DNA of 64,000 bases from Bacillus sp. OxB-1 (GTDB lineage Bacteria; Bacillota; Bacilli; Bacillales_A; Planococcaceae): positions 3,359,001 to 3,423,000 of the forward strand of contig NZ_AP013294.1 of the NCBI RefSeq assembly GCF_000829195.1. Direction: 5' to 3'. The notes beneath the pieces are model-generated. The model ran no database searches, had not been told where the DNA came from, and worked only from the letters and a program-made list of their open reading frames with translations. A program made the translations under genes and the position numbers. Positions 26,275 to 34,722 of this stretch are shown here, piece by piece; position 1 is the stretch's first letter; every line of letters starts with the position of its first letter.

Positions 26275-26985
26275 TCATAACTGTTGATCGGCTTCCTCCA
26301 GCACTTCCCCGATTTTCCGGTCATTGATGACCAGATCCGCATAGCCGTCGAATATGGTAGGCTCTAAATTGATGATGACAAGCTTGGCTCCTGTCTCTTT
26401 CGCAATTAGCGGGAAATGGTTGGCGGGAGTGACGGTCAGCGATGAGCCTAGGACGATGAACAAATCGGCTTGTTCACTTTCCCTAGTCGCTTTCATAAAG
26501 GTCTCCTCCGGCAACATTTCGCCGAATAGTACGACGGAAGGTCGAAGTTTTCCTCCGCATTCGCAATAATAAGCTTGCTCCTCATACCGTGTATTCTCGT
26601 ACTCCCTGCCGCAAGTTTGGCAATGAACCTTTTGTAAAGTGCCGTGCAGTTCCATCACATTTTCCGATCCGGCGACCGAATGAAAGCCATCGACATTTTG
26701 CGTGATGATGCCCTGGATAATGCCTCCCCTCTCCCATTTCGCGAGCAGCTCATGCCCAATATGAGGCTGGCAGTCTTTCACTCCCAATACACGCTTCCTG
26801 TAAAATTCAAAAAAACGTTCCACGTCCTTGTTCATCGCTTCCGTGCTGGCCACCTGTGCGGGATCTTCATTCTCCCATAGCCCTGTTTTAGCAGATCGAA
26901 AATCGGGCAGTCCGCTCTCCGTGGACATACCTGCACCAGAATAAACAATAATATAATTAGATTTTTTCATCAAATCAGCTAACAA
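26275..26985 (-). CDS. NAD-dependent protein deacylase, sirtuin (Sir2/CobB)
   Basis: About 236 residues. The start TTG 26985 is six bases after GGGGGA; the upstream in-frame TTG at 26991 is too close. The Rossmann motif GAGMSTESGLPDFRS and the NVDG segment (TQNVDGFHSVAG) are complete, as is the catalytic His in ELHGTL. The zinc knuckle has four cysteines (CQTCGREY...YCECGG), and the NAD-binding GSSLTV is present. It removes acyl groups from lysines, controlling enzymes such as acetyl-CoA synthetase. It is followed upstream by a SRAP gene with a short gap. Confidence 0.92.
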   Translation of the reverse strand: MLADLMKKSNYIIVYSGAGMSTESGLPDFRSAKTGLWENEDPAQVASTEAMNKDVERFFEFYRKRVLGVKDCQPHIGHELLAKWERGGIIQGIITQNVDGFHSVAGSENVMELHGTLQKVHCQTCGREYENTRYEEQAYYCECGGKLRPSVVLFGEMLPEETFMKATRESEQADLFIVLGSSLTVTPANHFPLIAKETGAKLVIINLEPTIFDGYADLVINDRKIGEVLEEADQQL

Positions 26986-26998
26986 TGCCAATCCCCCT

Positions 26999-27673
26999 TC
27001 AACATATTGGAATAATCAATGATTCCTCATTGTTTTTTGGCGAGTTCACATTCGAAGATACGATATACGCCTCCATTTGTTCCTCATCTAATGGTTTCAA
27101 CATATTTCCCAGGAAATGAATATCCTCATTCTTTGGATCAAGCCACGCTGCTTCATCTTCCTTCCGTAAAATGACAGGCATTCGATCATGGATCGGCTCC
27201 ATCAACCCATTCGGCTTAGTCGTAATCGCTGTACATGTATAGAGCATGCTGCCATCGGGCTTTCTCCATGCCTCCCAAAGGCCGGCGATTGCAAAGAGGC
27301 CGTCACCTTTCAACTTGATGCGCATCGGGATTTTATCACCATCTTTCCGTCGCCATTCATAAAAGGAATCCGCCGGAAGAATGCATCTTCTTTTCTTGAA
27401 CGCATTCCGATAACTCGGTTTTTCTGCGACGGTTTCTGCCCGGGCGTTGATCATCTTATAACCGATTTTTTCCTCTTTTGCCCAAGACGGGACCAACCCC
27501 CATTTCAGATGGCCAAGCCGGTTCTTTTCACCATCATTGAGGATGGCGACGACCTGTTGGGATGGAGCGATATTATAACTAGGTACATAATCGCTTTCTT
27601 CAAACGCAGATTCAATATCAAAACGTTTTACTATTTCATAATACGGAGCAAATAATGTGAATCGCCCACACAT
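26999..27673 (-). CDS. SOS response-associated peptidase (SRAP, YedK/HMCES-like)
   Basis: 224 residues with the universal MCGRFTLFAP start; Cys2 becomes the catalytic residue that crosslinks to abasic sites in single-stranded DNA. Further motifs are YNIAPSQQV, KWGLVPSWAKE, INARAETVAEKPSYRNAFKKRRCILPADSFYEW (cited in part) and the HDRMPVIL block with the active-site His. Normal length. It sits immediately upstream of the sirtuin gene on the same strand (13-base gap), suggesting cotranscription. Confidence 0.94.
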   Translation of the reverse strand: MCGRFTLFAPYYEIVKRFDIESAFEESDYVPSYNIAPSQQVVAILNDGEKNRLGHLKWGLVPSWAKEEKIGYKMINARAETVAEKPSYRNAFKKRRCILPADSFYEWRRKDGDKIPMRIKLKGDGLFAIAGLWEAWRKPDGSMLYTCTAITTKPNGLMEPIHDRMPVILRKEDEAAWLDPKNEDIHFLGNMLKPLDEEQMEAYIVSSNVNSPKNNEESLIIPIC

Positions 27674-27757
27674 TGAAATCCTCCTTCCCTATTTGAATTT
27701 CCTCCTATTCACTGTATCATGGATATTGAACAGAGTCATGAAACGAGGTGTCAGGAA

Positions 27758-28186
27758 ATGGAATCTCCGAATTACCGCCAATTGATTGATAATCGGATTT
27801 TCATCGGCGGCATCCATGCAATCGATGAGCTGCTCGAAAATGAGAAAATTGACGTGATCTATGATTTACGGGCAGAAGTGAAAGGGCCTTTATCAACCGA
27901 AATCAGCGTCCATCAACCGATTGTCGATGACGTGGAACGACAGGACGGGTCTATCCAGGAAGCTGTCCAAAAAGTGATTGATGATTACGAGTCGGGGAAA
28001 AACGTCTACTTTCATTGCAATACAGGACGGGGCCGTGGCGGGACGATAGCTGCAGCCGTCTTACTCCAACTCGGACTTGCCGATTCCGTAATGGATGCGG
28101 AACAAAAGGTGATGTCCATATCACCGGACGTGAATATCAGGCAGCCTTTCAAGGAAGCTCTGATCCGCATCTATGAAAAGGAATAG
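27758..28186 (+). CDS. Small dual-specificity/tyrosine-type phosphatase-like protein
   Basis: 142 residues from ATG 27758 (MESPNYRQLIDNRIFIGG), preceded by GAGGTGTCAGG; codons upstream to 27719 are rejected. The YFHCNTGRGRGG loop carries the HCX5R signature of cysteine phosphatases, with a candidate general acid in IVDDVERQD. The start RIFIGGIHAIDELLENEKIDVIYDLR matches the fold of dual-specificity phosphatases. The substrate is unknown. It is divergent from the SRAP-sirtuin pair and ends at a strong terminator. Confidence 0.75.
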   Translation: MESPNYRQLIDNRIFIGGIHAIDELLENEKIDVIYDLRAEVKGPLSTEISVHQPIVDDVERQDGSIQEAVQKVIDDYESGKNVYFHCNTGRGRGGTIAAAVLLQLGLADSVMDAEQKVMSISPDVNIRQPFKEALIRIYEKE

Positions 28187-28221
28187 AAAAACGCCAGACG
28201 CGATTTGCTGTCTGGCGTTTT
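28187..28221. terminator. Terminator after the phosphatase-like gene
   Basis: AAAACGCCAGAC and GTCTGGCGTTTT form a perfect hairpin around GCGATTTGCT, starting directly at the stop codon. It also lies 17 bases past the small basic gene on the minus strand. Confidence 0.85.
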
Positions 28222-28237
28222 GATTACCTGATCAGCT

Positions 28238-28378
28238 CTATTTTTCCCGTTTGGCTTTCCGTTCCTTCTTCTTTTTCACTTCCCTCTTCATCCGTTTAAA
28301 TTGACGGACATCCGCCGGCCTTACGGTGATGGGTTTCCAGTTCAGAATGACAGCTACTGAAATGGCAGAACTGTCCAA
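28238..28378 (-). CDS. Small basic protein, about 46 residues
   Basis: A short frame below usual cut-offs. TTG 28378 lies five bases after AGGGGGTGG. The product begins MDSSAISVAVILNWKPIT and ends in a very basic, helical tail rich in Lys/Arg/Glu (FKRMKREVKKKERKAKREK). The strong ribosome binding site, codon-like composition and terminator just beyond support coding. I do not recognise a family. The basic tail suggests nucleic acid or ribosome contact, but that is a guess. Confidence 0.55.
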   Translation of the reverse strand: MDSSAISVAVILNWKPITVRPADVRQFKRMKREVKKKKERKAKREK

Positions 28379-28448
28379 AAAGCCACCCCCTAATAATTCT
28401 TGTCAAATGGAAAAAGCCAGGCTCCCCATAGGAACCTAGCCAAAAAAT

Positions 28449-29618
28449 TTATCGGACAGCCTTCTTTTTCTTTCCGAGTGCCAAATAGCCAAGCAGTGCC
28501 ATTATTACGATTCCGGCAGATAAAACATAGACGGTCTGGTACCCCGTATAGACGGCGATCAAACCGAGCACATAGGAACCTACCGCAATCCCCGAATCAA
28601 ATAAGGTATAGAAAGTGGCCGTGGCATAACCGCTTCGTGAAGCATCTGTGGATTGGACCGCTAGAGTCTGCATGCTCGGCAAAATAGATCCATACCCAAA
28701 GCCGATGAATGCGCCCGCTAACAAAAAGACAAAGACCGAATGCACATCCGCAAGCAGGAAGAAGCCGATAATGAAGAAGATGAGACCTGGGATGATGACA
28801 TAAGCCGGTCCTTTTTCATCAAAAAGCCTTCCTGTATAAGGTCTGCTGATTAACATCACAGCCGCATACACGACAAAAAAGATGCTTGCATAATCAAGCA
28901 ATCCTTGTTGCTGCGCGAAAATCGAGAGGTAGGACAGAACACTTGCATAGGAAAAAGCGATGACACAGCCAAAAATGGCAACAGGCAAAGCTTTTTTCTC
29001 AAACAAATCATTAAAAGTGATTGTAAATTTACCAGATGGCCGGTGCTGGACCGGTTCAGGAGGTAATGTAAGGGAAGCCAAGGCGCCAATCGCCATGAGC
29101 ACACTGAGGAGAATGAAGAATATGTCAAAGGAAAAAGACTGAATAATGGTCAACGCGATGAACGGACCGATGACAACTGCCAGATTCAAGGACATGGAAA
29201 AATACCCAAGCCCGGCGCCCCGCCGACTCTCCGGCACATAATCCGCCGCTAATGAGATGGTCGCCGTCGACACGATACTAAACCAAACACCTTGCACAAA
29301 ACGGATGACCAGCAATCCCTCAAACGGAGAGATGAAATAATAAAGGAATGTACACACTACGTAAAAAATGAGGCCGATCCCCAACATCTTCCGTTTCCCG
29401 ACGATATCCAGGATTTTTCCGGTGAACGGGCGGACAAGGATTGCCGAGATCATGAAAATGGTCATCAATAAACCGGCCTCTTCATCTGTACGGCTCAGTT
29501 GTTCCTTTGCATACAACGGCAATACGGTAACCAATCCATAAAATACGATAAATATGGATAAGTTAGTGGCAAATAAACTAATAAAAGGTTTGGTCCATAT
29601 CGGTTCTTTATTACTCAA
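28449..29618 (-). CDS. MFS transporter
   Basis: A 389-residue twelve-helix major facilitator protein. The first loop has the motif-A like GKILDIVGKRKMLGIG, and a second copy follows in the second half (GRLFDEKGPAYV). The fourth helix includes RFVQGVWFSIVSTATISLAADYVPESRRGAGLGYF (cited in part), as in drug or sugar exporters of the YfmO/AraJ type. TTG 29618 is the assumed start. It is encoded just after a MarR regulator in the same direction, probably one operon under that regulator's control. Confidence 0.88.
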   Translation of the reverse strand: MSNKEPIWTKPFISLFATNLSIFIVFYGLVTVLPLYAKEQLSRTDEEAGLLMTIFMISAILVRPFTGKILDIVGKRKMLGIGLIFYVVCTFLYYFISPFEGLLVIRFVQGVWFSIVSTATISLAADYVPESRRGAGLGYFSMSLNLAVVIGPFIALTIIQSFSFDIFFILLSVLMAIGALASLTLPPEPVQHRPSGKFTITFNDLFEKKALPVAIFGCVIAFSYASVLSYLSIFAQQQGLLDYASIFFVVYAAVMLISRPYTGRLFDEKGPAYVIIPGLIFFIIGFFLLADVHSVFVFLLAGAFIGFGYGSILPSMQTLAVQSTDASRSGYATATFYTLFDSGIAVGSYVLGLIAVYTGYQTVYVLSAGIVIMALLGYLALGKKKKAVR

Positions 29619-29625
29619 ACGAGCT

Positions 29626-30030
29626 TCAACTTCCTTTCGTCATTTTTCTAAGCAATTGCGCTAACACTGTCTGTTCTTCTATGGACATACCTTTTAAAAC
29701 ACTTTGTTCAAATTCAATGACGGATTCTTTGACAGCTGGAATCTTAGATTCAGCCATTTCGGATAATCGCACAATCTTCTCGCGTTTATCTTTTCCGGGA
29801 TGCGTCGTCAGCCACCCGAGTTCTTCCAGTCGATTCACGGTCCGGGTGATGGTCGGTGCTTCCACATTTAAGTATTTCCAAATTTGCGTCAAACTCATCT
29901 CTCCATGTTGGTCAACACAGAATAAGACGGTCCATTGTGCCGCAAATAAGTCATGGGCTTTTAACGCTTGGTTCAATTCCCTGCTGATCAGGCGAGTATT
30001 TTGAAACAGTTCGTGAATAAGTGGATTCAT
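29626..30030 (-). CDS. MarR family transcriptional regulator
   Basis: 134 residues, dimeric winged-helix repressor type: GEMSLTQIWKYLNVEAPTITRTVNRLEELGWLTTHPGKDKREKIVRLSE (cited in part) contains the recognition helix and the wing. ATG 30030 follows AAAGGAG. The gene lies directly upstream of an MFS exporter gene, and its promoter holds a perfect palindrome. The usual logic is autorepression relieved by a transported compound. Confidence 0.92.
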   Translation of the reverse strand: MNPLIHELFQNTRLISRELNQALKAHDLFAAQWTVLFCVDQHGEMSLTQIWKYLNVEAPTITRTVNRLEELGWLTTHPGKDKREKIVRLSEMAESKIPAVKESVIEFEQSVLKGMSIEEQTVLAQLLRKMTKGS

Positions 30031-30048
30031 GATTTTATCTCCTTTTAT

Positions 30049-30096
30049 TTACCTAGGTAACTACTTCAGTATACTCCTGTCTTCGTAGTTTGTAAA
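30049..30096 (-). promoter_or_regulatory. Promoter and palindromic operator of the MarR-MFS operon
   Basis: On the minus strand TTTACA (30096-30091) and TATACT (30073-30068) are 17 bases apart. The perfect palindrome TTACCTAGGTAA at 30049-30060 covers the expected transcript start region. This fits a MarR autorepression site. Confidence 0.8.
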
Positions 30097-30144
30097 GGGA
30101 TTCCTTCTTGCTGAGCTTGGTGTGGGGGTGAAAGATGTCCGGGG

Positions 30145-30345
30145 CGAAATGATGCGCTCACGGCTGGTATTTATAAGCGGACAATGCAAACTTATAAGCG
30201 GGCGACATGGACTTATGAAACGGACTTGCAAGCTTTATAAGCGAACGGCAGGACTTATGAGCGGACAACGTGAACTTATAAGCGAATGGCTGGAATTTAT
30301 GAGCGCATGGCACGAACTTTGCGCACGCAAGACAAACTTAAGGGC
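30145..30345. repeat. Array A: degenerate 21-bp tandem repeats
   Basis: About eight to nine diverged copies of ACTTATAAGCGGACRRYG-like units. The shared ATAAG/ATGAG core falls at 30173, 30194, 30215, 30237, 30257, 30278 and 30299, a mean step of 21. An open frame runs through because 21 is a multiple of three, but I see no ribosome binding site or start context. It lies ~30 bases beyond the terminator of the leftward MFS gene. Confidence 0.85.
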
Positions 30346-30376
30346 GGCACCACTGTCCCCACACATTTCATAACAA

Positions 30377-30416
30377 AAAACCTGCCTCCTTAGCCAAAGC
30401 CAAGAAGACAGGTTTT
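30377..30416 (-). terminator. Terminator of the Fsr-like MFS gene
   Basis: AAAACCTGTCTTCTTGGC pairs with the complementary arm ending in CAGG on the minus strand, with an imperfect stem and a T-run (AAAAAACCTG on plus). Confidence 0.75.
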
Positions 30417-30424
30417 CCACATGT

Positions 30425-31642
30425 TTACCCGTTTGCTGCTGTAATTTTGCCGTCCCGTGGTAAGGCGAGACCGACGAGTCCGAGAATCGGTAGAAAGGAG
30501 ATAATGATCATCGTCATATAGATGCCGATTTCATCCATTAAAATTCCGATGACGACTGCGCCGATTGCCCCCATGCCGAACGCTAATCCAACGGTCAAAC
30601 CGGCCATCATTCCGATTTTACTCGGTACGAGTTCTTGTGCATAGACAACCGTGACCGAGAAGCTGAGCATGATAAAGAATCCAATGGCAATGAGCAGTAT
30701 GATGACTGCCCATAACGGAGCATAGGGCAATAATAGGGTCAGTGGAATCGGAGCGGCAATGGACAGGACAATGACGTTCTTGCGTCCGATCCGATCCGCC
30801 ATCGGGCCGCCGAAAAAGGTTCCGACCGCGCCAAGTGCCAAAAACAGGAAGATAATCAGTTGTCCCTTGTCGATGGCGAGCCCGTATTCTCTCATCAAAT
30901 GGAATATGTAAAAGTTCGTGATATTCGTTACATAAAAGGAACGAACAAAAATGACCATCAACAGCAAGGTCAATGCAATGCCGACTTGCTTTTTCGTCAA
31001 GTTAGCCATGGACGATAAAAGGACCTTCTTGCGATTATTCAACTTCTCCTGTTCCAATTGCTGCTTATACCAGGCCGAAATTTTCGACAGAATGAAAATG
31101 GCGACTGCCGCCACTACCATGAACAAGGCCGCCCCTTTTTGCCCGAGCGGCACAAGGATGAAGGCACTGATCAAAGGCGCCAATGCCTGTCCGGAATTTC
31201 CACCAACCTGATAAATCGATTGGGAAAGTCCGCGCTTCGATCCCGCCGCCATGAAGGAAACCCGGGAGCCTTCTGGATGAAAGACAGCGGATCCGAATCC
31301 GAGGAAGATAACCGACAATAGAATCATCCAATATTCGGGGGCGAAAGCCAGCGCCCCGATTCCAACCAAGGAGAATGTCATCCCGATCGGCAACGCGTAC
31401 GGACGCGGTTTCCGGTCACTGTAATAGCCGACGACCGGCTGTAAAACAGAAGCCACCATATTCAGCGCAAAGGAAATGAACCCGAGCTGTTTGAACGTCA
31501 AGCCTCTTGCTTCCTCCAAAACCGGGAACATTGCGGGAATGACAGATTGGAGCGAATCATTGAGCAGATGGACACCGCCGATCGCAAACATGATCGGATA
31601 GACGGGGTTTCCGAGCTTATTGCTTTCTGTAGTTGTTGTCAT
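30425..31642 (-). CDS. MFS transporter of the fosmidomycin resistance (Fsr) type
   Basis: A 405-residue twelve-helix exporter. ATG 31642 (MTTTTESNKLG) follows GGGGT; the upstream GTG is rejected. Characteristic Fsr stretches are GVHLLNDSLQSVIPAMFPVL in helix 1, GYYSDRKPRPYALPIGM, HPEGSRVSFMAAGSKRGLSQSIYQVGGNSGQALAPL (cited in part), and GGPMADRIGRKNVI in the second half. Substrates in other bacteria include fosmidomycin; here unknown. It is a single gene. Confidence 0.88.
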   Translation of the reverse strand: MTTTTESNKLGNPVYPIMFAIGGVHLLNDSLQSVIPAMFPVLEEARGLTFKQLGFISFALNMVASVLQPVVGYYSDRKPRPYALPIGMTFSLVGIGALAFAPEYWMILLSVIFLGFGSAVFHPEGSRVSFMAAGSKRGLSQSIYQVGGNSGQALAPLISAFILVPLGQKGAALFMVVAAVAIFILSKISAWYKQQLEQEKLNNRKKVLLSSMANLTKKQVGIALTLLLMVIFVRSFYVTNITNFYIFHLMREYGLAIDKGQLIIFLFLALGAVGTFFGGPMADRIGRKNVIVLSIAAPIPLTLLLPYAPLWAVIILLIAIGFFIMLSFSVTVVYAQELVPSKIGMMAGLTVGLAFGMGAIGAVVIGILMDEIGIYMTMIIISFLPILGLVGLALPRDGKITAANG

Positions 31643-31746
31643 TTGATACCCCACATTCTTTCTTAATTCTAGAAAACACAGTAGATTCAGTATACCGCAT
31701 TTTTTGGAATTGCAGGGTATTTTCAGCTTTTTCCTCGCATGGCTTG

Positions 31747-32361
31747 TTAATGATTCCGATAATGGAGCCTTTCCCGTCGAAAGGAAGGCGCCGCTACTAA
31801 TAAACTCGCTGTCACACCGACCGATAGCACTGTTGTCACTGACAGCAGGATGGAGGCGGATTGGAGGACAAGGCTTCCGACAGTGACGACCAAGATATCA
31901 AAACAGAAAATCATCACGCCCGAATTGATCTTCAACTTTCTGGCAATCATCTGGGCAAGCAGATCCGTCCCGCCGATGCTAATATCCGAACGAAGCATGA
32001 AACCAACACCGATTCCGATCAAAACCCCCCCACCCGCAGCGCTTAATAAAGGAGATACGGCATGAGCTGCGCCCCATTCACGAAGCGGATAGAACATATC
32101 GATGATAACCGACGACAGCAACATCCCATGAATGCCATTGTAAAAAAAGGGACGGTAGTACATCCAAGCCAGGAAAAAAATCGGTAGACTGATGAGCAAA
32201 AAAGTCAGGCCGACTTTAATGTCATAGAGGTAATGGAAAATAAGGCTGATGCCCAGTGCACCGCCTTCCAGCAAATTGAATGGCAACAGAAAGTAATTGA
32301 TGCCGACCGCCACCAAGACACTGCCCAATATAATCCGGATCGCTTTCTGTAAGAAAAACAC
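31747..32361 (-). CDS. YitT family membrane protein (short form)
   Basis: 204 residues with five or six membrane helices: GINYFLLPFNLLEGGALGISLIFHYLYDIKVGL and the GIGVGFMLRSDISIGGTDLLAQMIARKL motif (both cited in part) are YitT hallmarks. Longer family members carry a C-terminal DUF2179 cytoplasmic domain, absent here. GTG 32361 follows AGGTGGGG. It is a single gene; the transported ligand is unknown. Confidence 0.85.
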   Translation of the reverse strand: MFFLQKAIRIILGSVLVAVGINYFLLPFNLLEGGALGISLIFHYLYDIKVGLTFLLISLPIFFLAWMYYRPFFYNGIHGMLLSSVIIDMFYPLREWGAAHAVSPLLSAAGGGVLIGIGVGFMLRSDISIGGTDLLAQMIARKLKINSGVMIFCFDILVVTVGSLVLQSASILLSVTTVLSVGVTASLLVAAPSFRRERLHYRNH

Positions 32362-32434
32362 GGAACCCCACCTAGCATTTCGACTTTCTAGATATATATG
32401 TAAGTCCGCGCGTTTTCTTTCCTAAAGAATGTAA

Positions 32435-33073
32435 TCACTTCTGCAGCAATTGGATGAAATCATGAAGCTTCGTCAAATCGGTCAAGTTCTCGTTGCAAGC
32501 CATACTATCAACGCAAATATAATTCCCTCTTTTTGTGTACGTGTCTTGCCCCGACCTTCTTGTCCCCGCCGTGAACATGCCGACTTCCTCATGTCCATTG
32601 CAGATAGCACAAATCCCTTTTTTAGTGGAACGTTGAAAAGTCCCTTGGATTCCAATCAGTTTCTCATCTTGGGGGACGACGATATATTTTTTATTCGAAC
32701 CGGTATCGTTCCAGCCGAGGTAGGAAATTTCCTGGAGGTCCAACTTGTCCAAAACTGGGATCGTCAATTTTTTCACTTTCGAAAACAATTTACGGATTTC
32801 CTTCTCCTCCACGGACGGAAAAGGGAGTACATACCGTTTCAGTTGAATCAAATATTGGTCCGCCTCTAACGGTTCCCGGATTTCTGAAATCGGCTCCAGC
32901 ACTTGCCTCTGTTCATCCGTCAATTCGCCGAACAGCCCGATAACCTTTTCCACCGTCAAAGATTCCAAAGCACGAATCACCCCTGCGTCCTTCGCCGAGG
33001 CATGTCCATACACTAAATTTTTAATTTGAAACTTGATAAAATTAAACTGAGCACTTTGAATAAAAGGTTCCAT
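32435..33073 (-). CDS. FusB/FusC family EF-G-binding protein
   Basis: 212 residues. The N-terminal helical bundle (residues 1-~80) is followed by a zinc-binding domain with CAIC and YICVDSMACN cysteines, as in FusB, which binds EF-G and frees it from the ribosome when fusidic acid is present. Conserved features include FTAGTRRSGQDTYTKRGNYIC (cited in part) and the LHDFIQLL ending. The start is ATG 33073. It follows an alpha/beta hydrolase gene with direct contact, so the two are likely coupled. Chromosomal homologues are common in Bacilli, and resistance is not proven. Confidence 0.88.
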   Translation of the reverse strand: MEPFIQSAQFNFIKFQIKNLVYGHASAKDAGVIRALESLTVEKVIGLFGELTDEQRQVLEPISEIREPLEADQYLIQLKRYVLPFPSVEEKEIRKLFSKVKKLTIPVLDKLDLQEISYLGWNDTGSNKKYIVVPQDEKLIGIQGTFQRSTKKGICAICNGHEEVGMFTAGTRRSGQDTYTKRGNYICVDSMACNENLTDLTKLHDFIQLLQK

Positions 33074-33867
33074 TATGTTTCACTCCTTGCCTGTTGAATT
33101 CCCCGTAAGAACATCTCCATCGCTAGATTGACCGCCTCCGGGTTATCCAGATTGGTTGCATGATGCGCATTTGGAATGACTTCCAAGATGGAGAAGGGAA
33201 TGGTGCGATGCATGTATTCCTGCTGCCGCTGAACCATTGTATCATGGTCGCCGTATAGAATGAGAGTCGGGCATTCGACTTTTGCCAACTCCTCTTTACT
33301 TTCCATTCTCGTAATGGCGTCCCAGAGCCGAATCCAATTGGTTTTCGGAATGTTGCTTACGGCTTGCTCAATGTAGCGTTTATTATCTGGATTAAACCGG
33401 GATAACATACTTGCCTGCATGCTGGCCATCCAGTCCATCGAAATGAATAAATTGGAAAACCGATTGAAGGGAACCAATAATTTCTCATACCAATTAAAAA
33501 CATTCGTAAAAGGCGTGCCGATTAATGCTAACGAAATGACCCGATCCGGGTATCGGATGGCGGTTTGAAGAGAAATATGGCCCCCCATCGACAACCCGCA
33601 TAAATGCGCTTTTTTTATTTGTAAATGGTCGAGTAACCCAATGAGATCGCGGGCGAACTCTTCCGAATCCACTTCCCCATCCGGCAAGGTGGAATGGCCG
33701 TGCCCCCGGACATCCCACGCGACCGTCCGGTAATTCTTTTGGAAGTGCTCCATTTGCGGCCGCCATTGTGCATGATCCCAGGAAGCACCATGCGTGAAAA
33801 CGAGCGCTTCCCCTTCCCCCGCCACCTCATAATACAACTCGACTCCATTGGTCAGGCAGGTTCCCAT
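33073..33867 (-). CDS. Alpha/beta hydrolase
   Basis: 264 residues from ATG 33867 (MGTCLTNGVELYYEVAGEG), preceded by GGAGGTGG; codons up to 33933 are upstream of that site. The oxyanion segment FTHGASWDHAQW, nucleophile elbow GLSMGGHIS (Ser), acid LILYGDHDTMV and final His in NAHHATNLDNPEAVN give a full triad. It resembles esterase/3-oxoadipate enol-lactonase-like enzymes. The substrate is unknown. It lies directly upstream of the FusB-like gene. Confidence 0.88.
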   Translation of the reverse strand: MGTCLTNGVELYYEVAGEGEALVFTHGASWDHAQWRPQMEHFQKNYRTVAWDVRGHGHSTLPDGEVDSEEFARDLIGLLDHLQIKKAHLCGLSMGGHISLQTAIRYPDRVISLALIGTPFTNVFNWYEKLLVPFNRFSNLFISMDWMASMQASMLSRFNPDNKRYIEQAVSNIPKTNWIRLWDAITRMESKEELAKVECPTLILYGDHDTMVQRQQEYMHRTIPFSILEVIPNAHHATNLDNPEAVNLAMEMFLRGIQQARSET

Positions 33868-33929
33868 TTCAACCACCTCCACTCCAAAAGCCCCCTCCTT
33901 CACTTCGGATGGGGGCCGATTCCTCTCGA

Positions 33930-34250
33930 TCACGCTCTGAAAAAGTTTCTGACGAACGGGTAGTTATAGGTTTCCCCCTGCAATGCCTTCACGATTCCGA
34001 TAATCGGAACGATAATGGTCATCAAACCGAATACGATGAGCATCGGAATACCGATCAACACAACGATGAGTAAGATCGATAGGAAAATCAAGGCTCCCAT
34101 GACCAATTGGAATAATAATGCCTGGACGGATAATCGCTTAATCTCCTCATCTTCGATGACGAGAAAGACGATGAACGGGACCAAAAATGGTGCAAAGAAA
34201 GCGCTCGCATGAACCAGAACTTTCAAACCTGTTGTTTCGATTGCAGACAC
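33930..34250 (-). CDS. DUF4870 domain membrane protein
   Basis: About 105 residues with three membrane helices (VLVHASAFFAPFLVPFIVFLVIEDEEIKRLSVQALLFQLVMGALIF... cited in part), the standard DUF4870 layout. The start is uncertain. GTG 34250 is the first good in-frame candidate but touches its GAGGG; ATG 34292 lacks a ribosome binding site; an ATC eight bases after GGGGG would fit spacing but is a rare start. It follows a small coiled-coil membrane protein gene and probably shares its message. Confidence 0.7.
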   Translation of the reverse strand: MSAIETTGLKVLVHASAFFAPFLVPFIVFLVIEDEEIKRLSVQALLFQLVMGALIFLSILLIVVLIGIPMLIVFGLMTIIVPIIGIVKALQGETYNYPFVRNFFRA

Positions 34251-34299
34251 CCCCTCTATCTTATAGTAGTCATGCGTACAAAAAAGTTTCATTGATTAC

Positions 34300-34533
34300 T
34301 TAGATTTTTACTATATCGCTGTTCTTCTGAGTATAATCCAGTTTCATCTGTTCCAATTCAATCTTCATTTTCTCAGTCTCGATGATGAAGTTTTGCTGTT
34401 TGAGCTGCTCCAATTCGATTTCCTCCCGAACCAGATCCGCTCTCATTTTCAATGTTTTTCGTTTATAATCCGTAATGATTGCTGTAATTGGGACGGTCAT
34501 GACGACGGCCACAATGCCTAGCACAAATAACAT
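34300..34533 (-). CDS. Small membrane-anchored coiled-coil protein
   Basis: 77 residues: one N-terminal membrane helix (MLFVLGIVAVVMTVPITAIITDY), then a basic patch and a long charged coiled coil (MRADLVREEIELEQLKQQNFIIETEKMKIELEQMKLDY, cited in part). ATG 34533 follows GGGAGGGA. Together with the DUF4870 gene downstream it resembles small Bacillales operons that sometimes include PspC or DUF1700-type envelope genes. I do not recognise a named family. Confidence 0.7.
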   Translation of the reverse strand: MLFVLGIVAVVMTVPITAIITDYKRKTLKMRADLVREEIELEQLKQQNFIIETEKMKIELEQMKLDYTQKNSDIVKI

Positions 34534-34722
34534 CGCTGTCCCTCCCTTCCCGGATATTGTTCTTTACCCCAATCCTGCAATAGTTACTATATATACGGGT
34601 AACCAAAAAGAAAGTTTCATGTCCGATTAGAATTGGCTTCATCCGCGGCAACCTGTTCCGATGTACAAATCTTACGATTACTCCGTGCGTATACTAGAAA
34701 AACGCATGCTGGAGGGATGACA

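Noticed and set aside
30122..30373. Open frame of 83 codons through array A
   Set aside because: It is open because 21 is a multiple of three; it has no ribosome binding site and encodes only the degenerate repeat.
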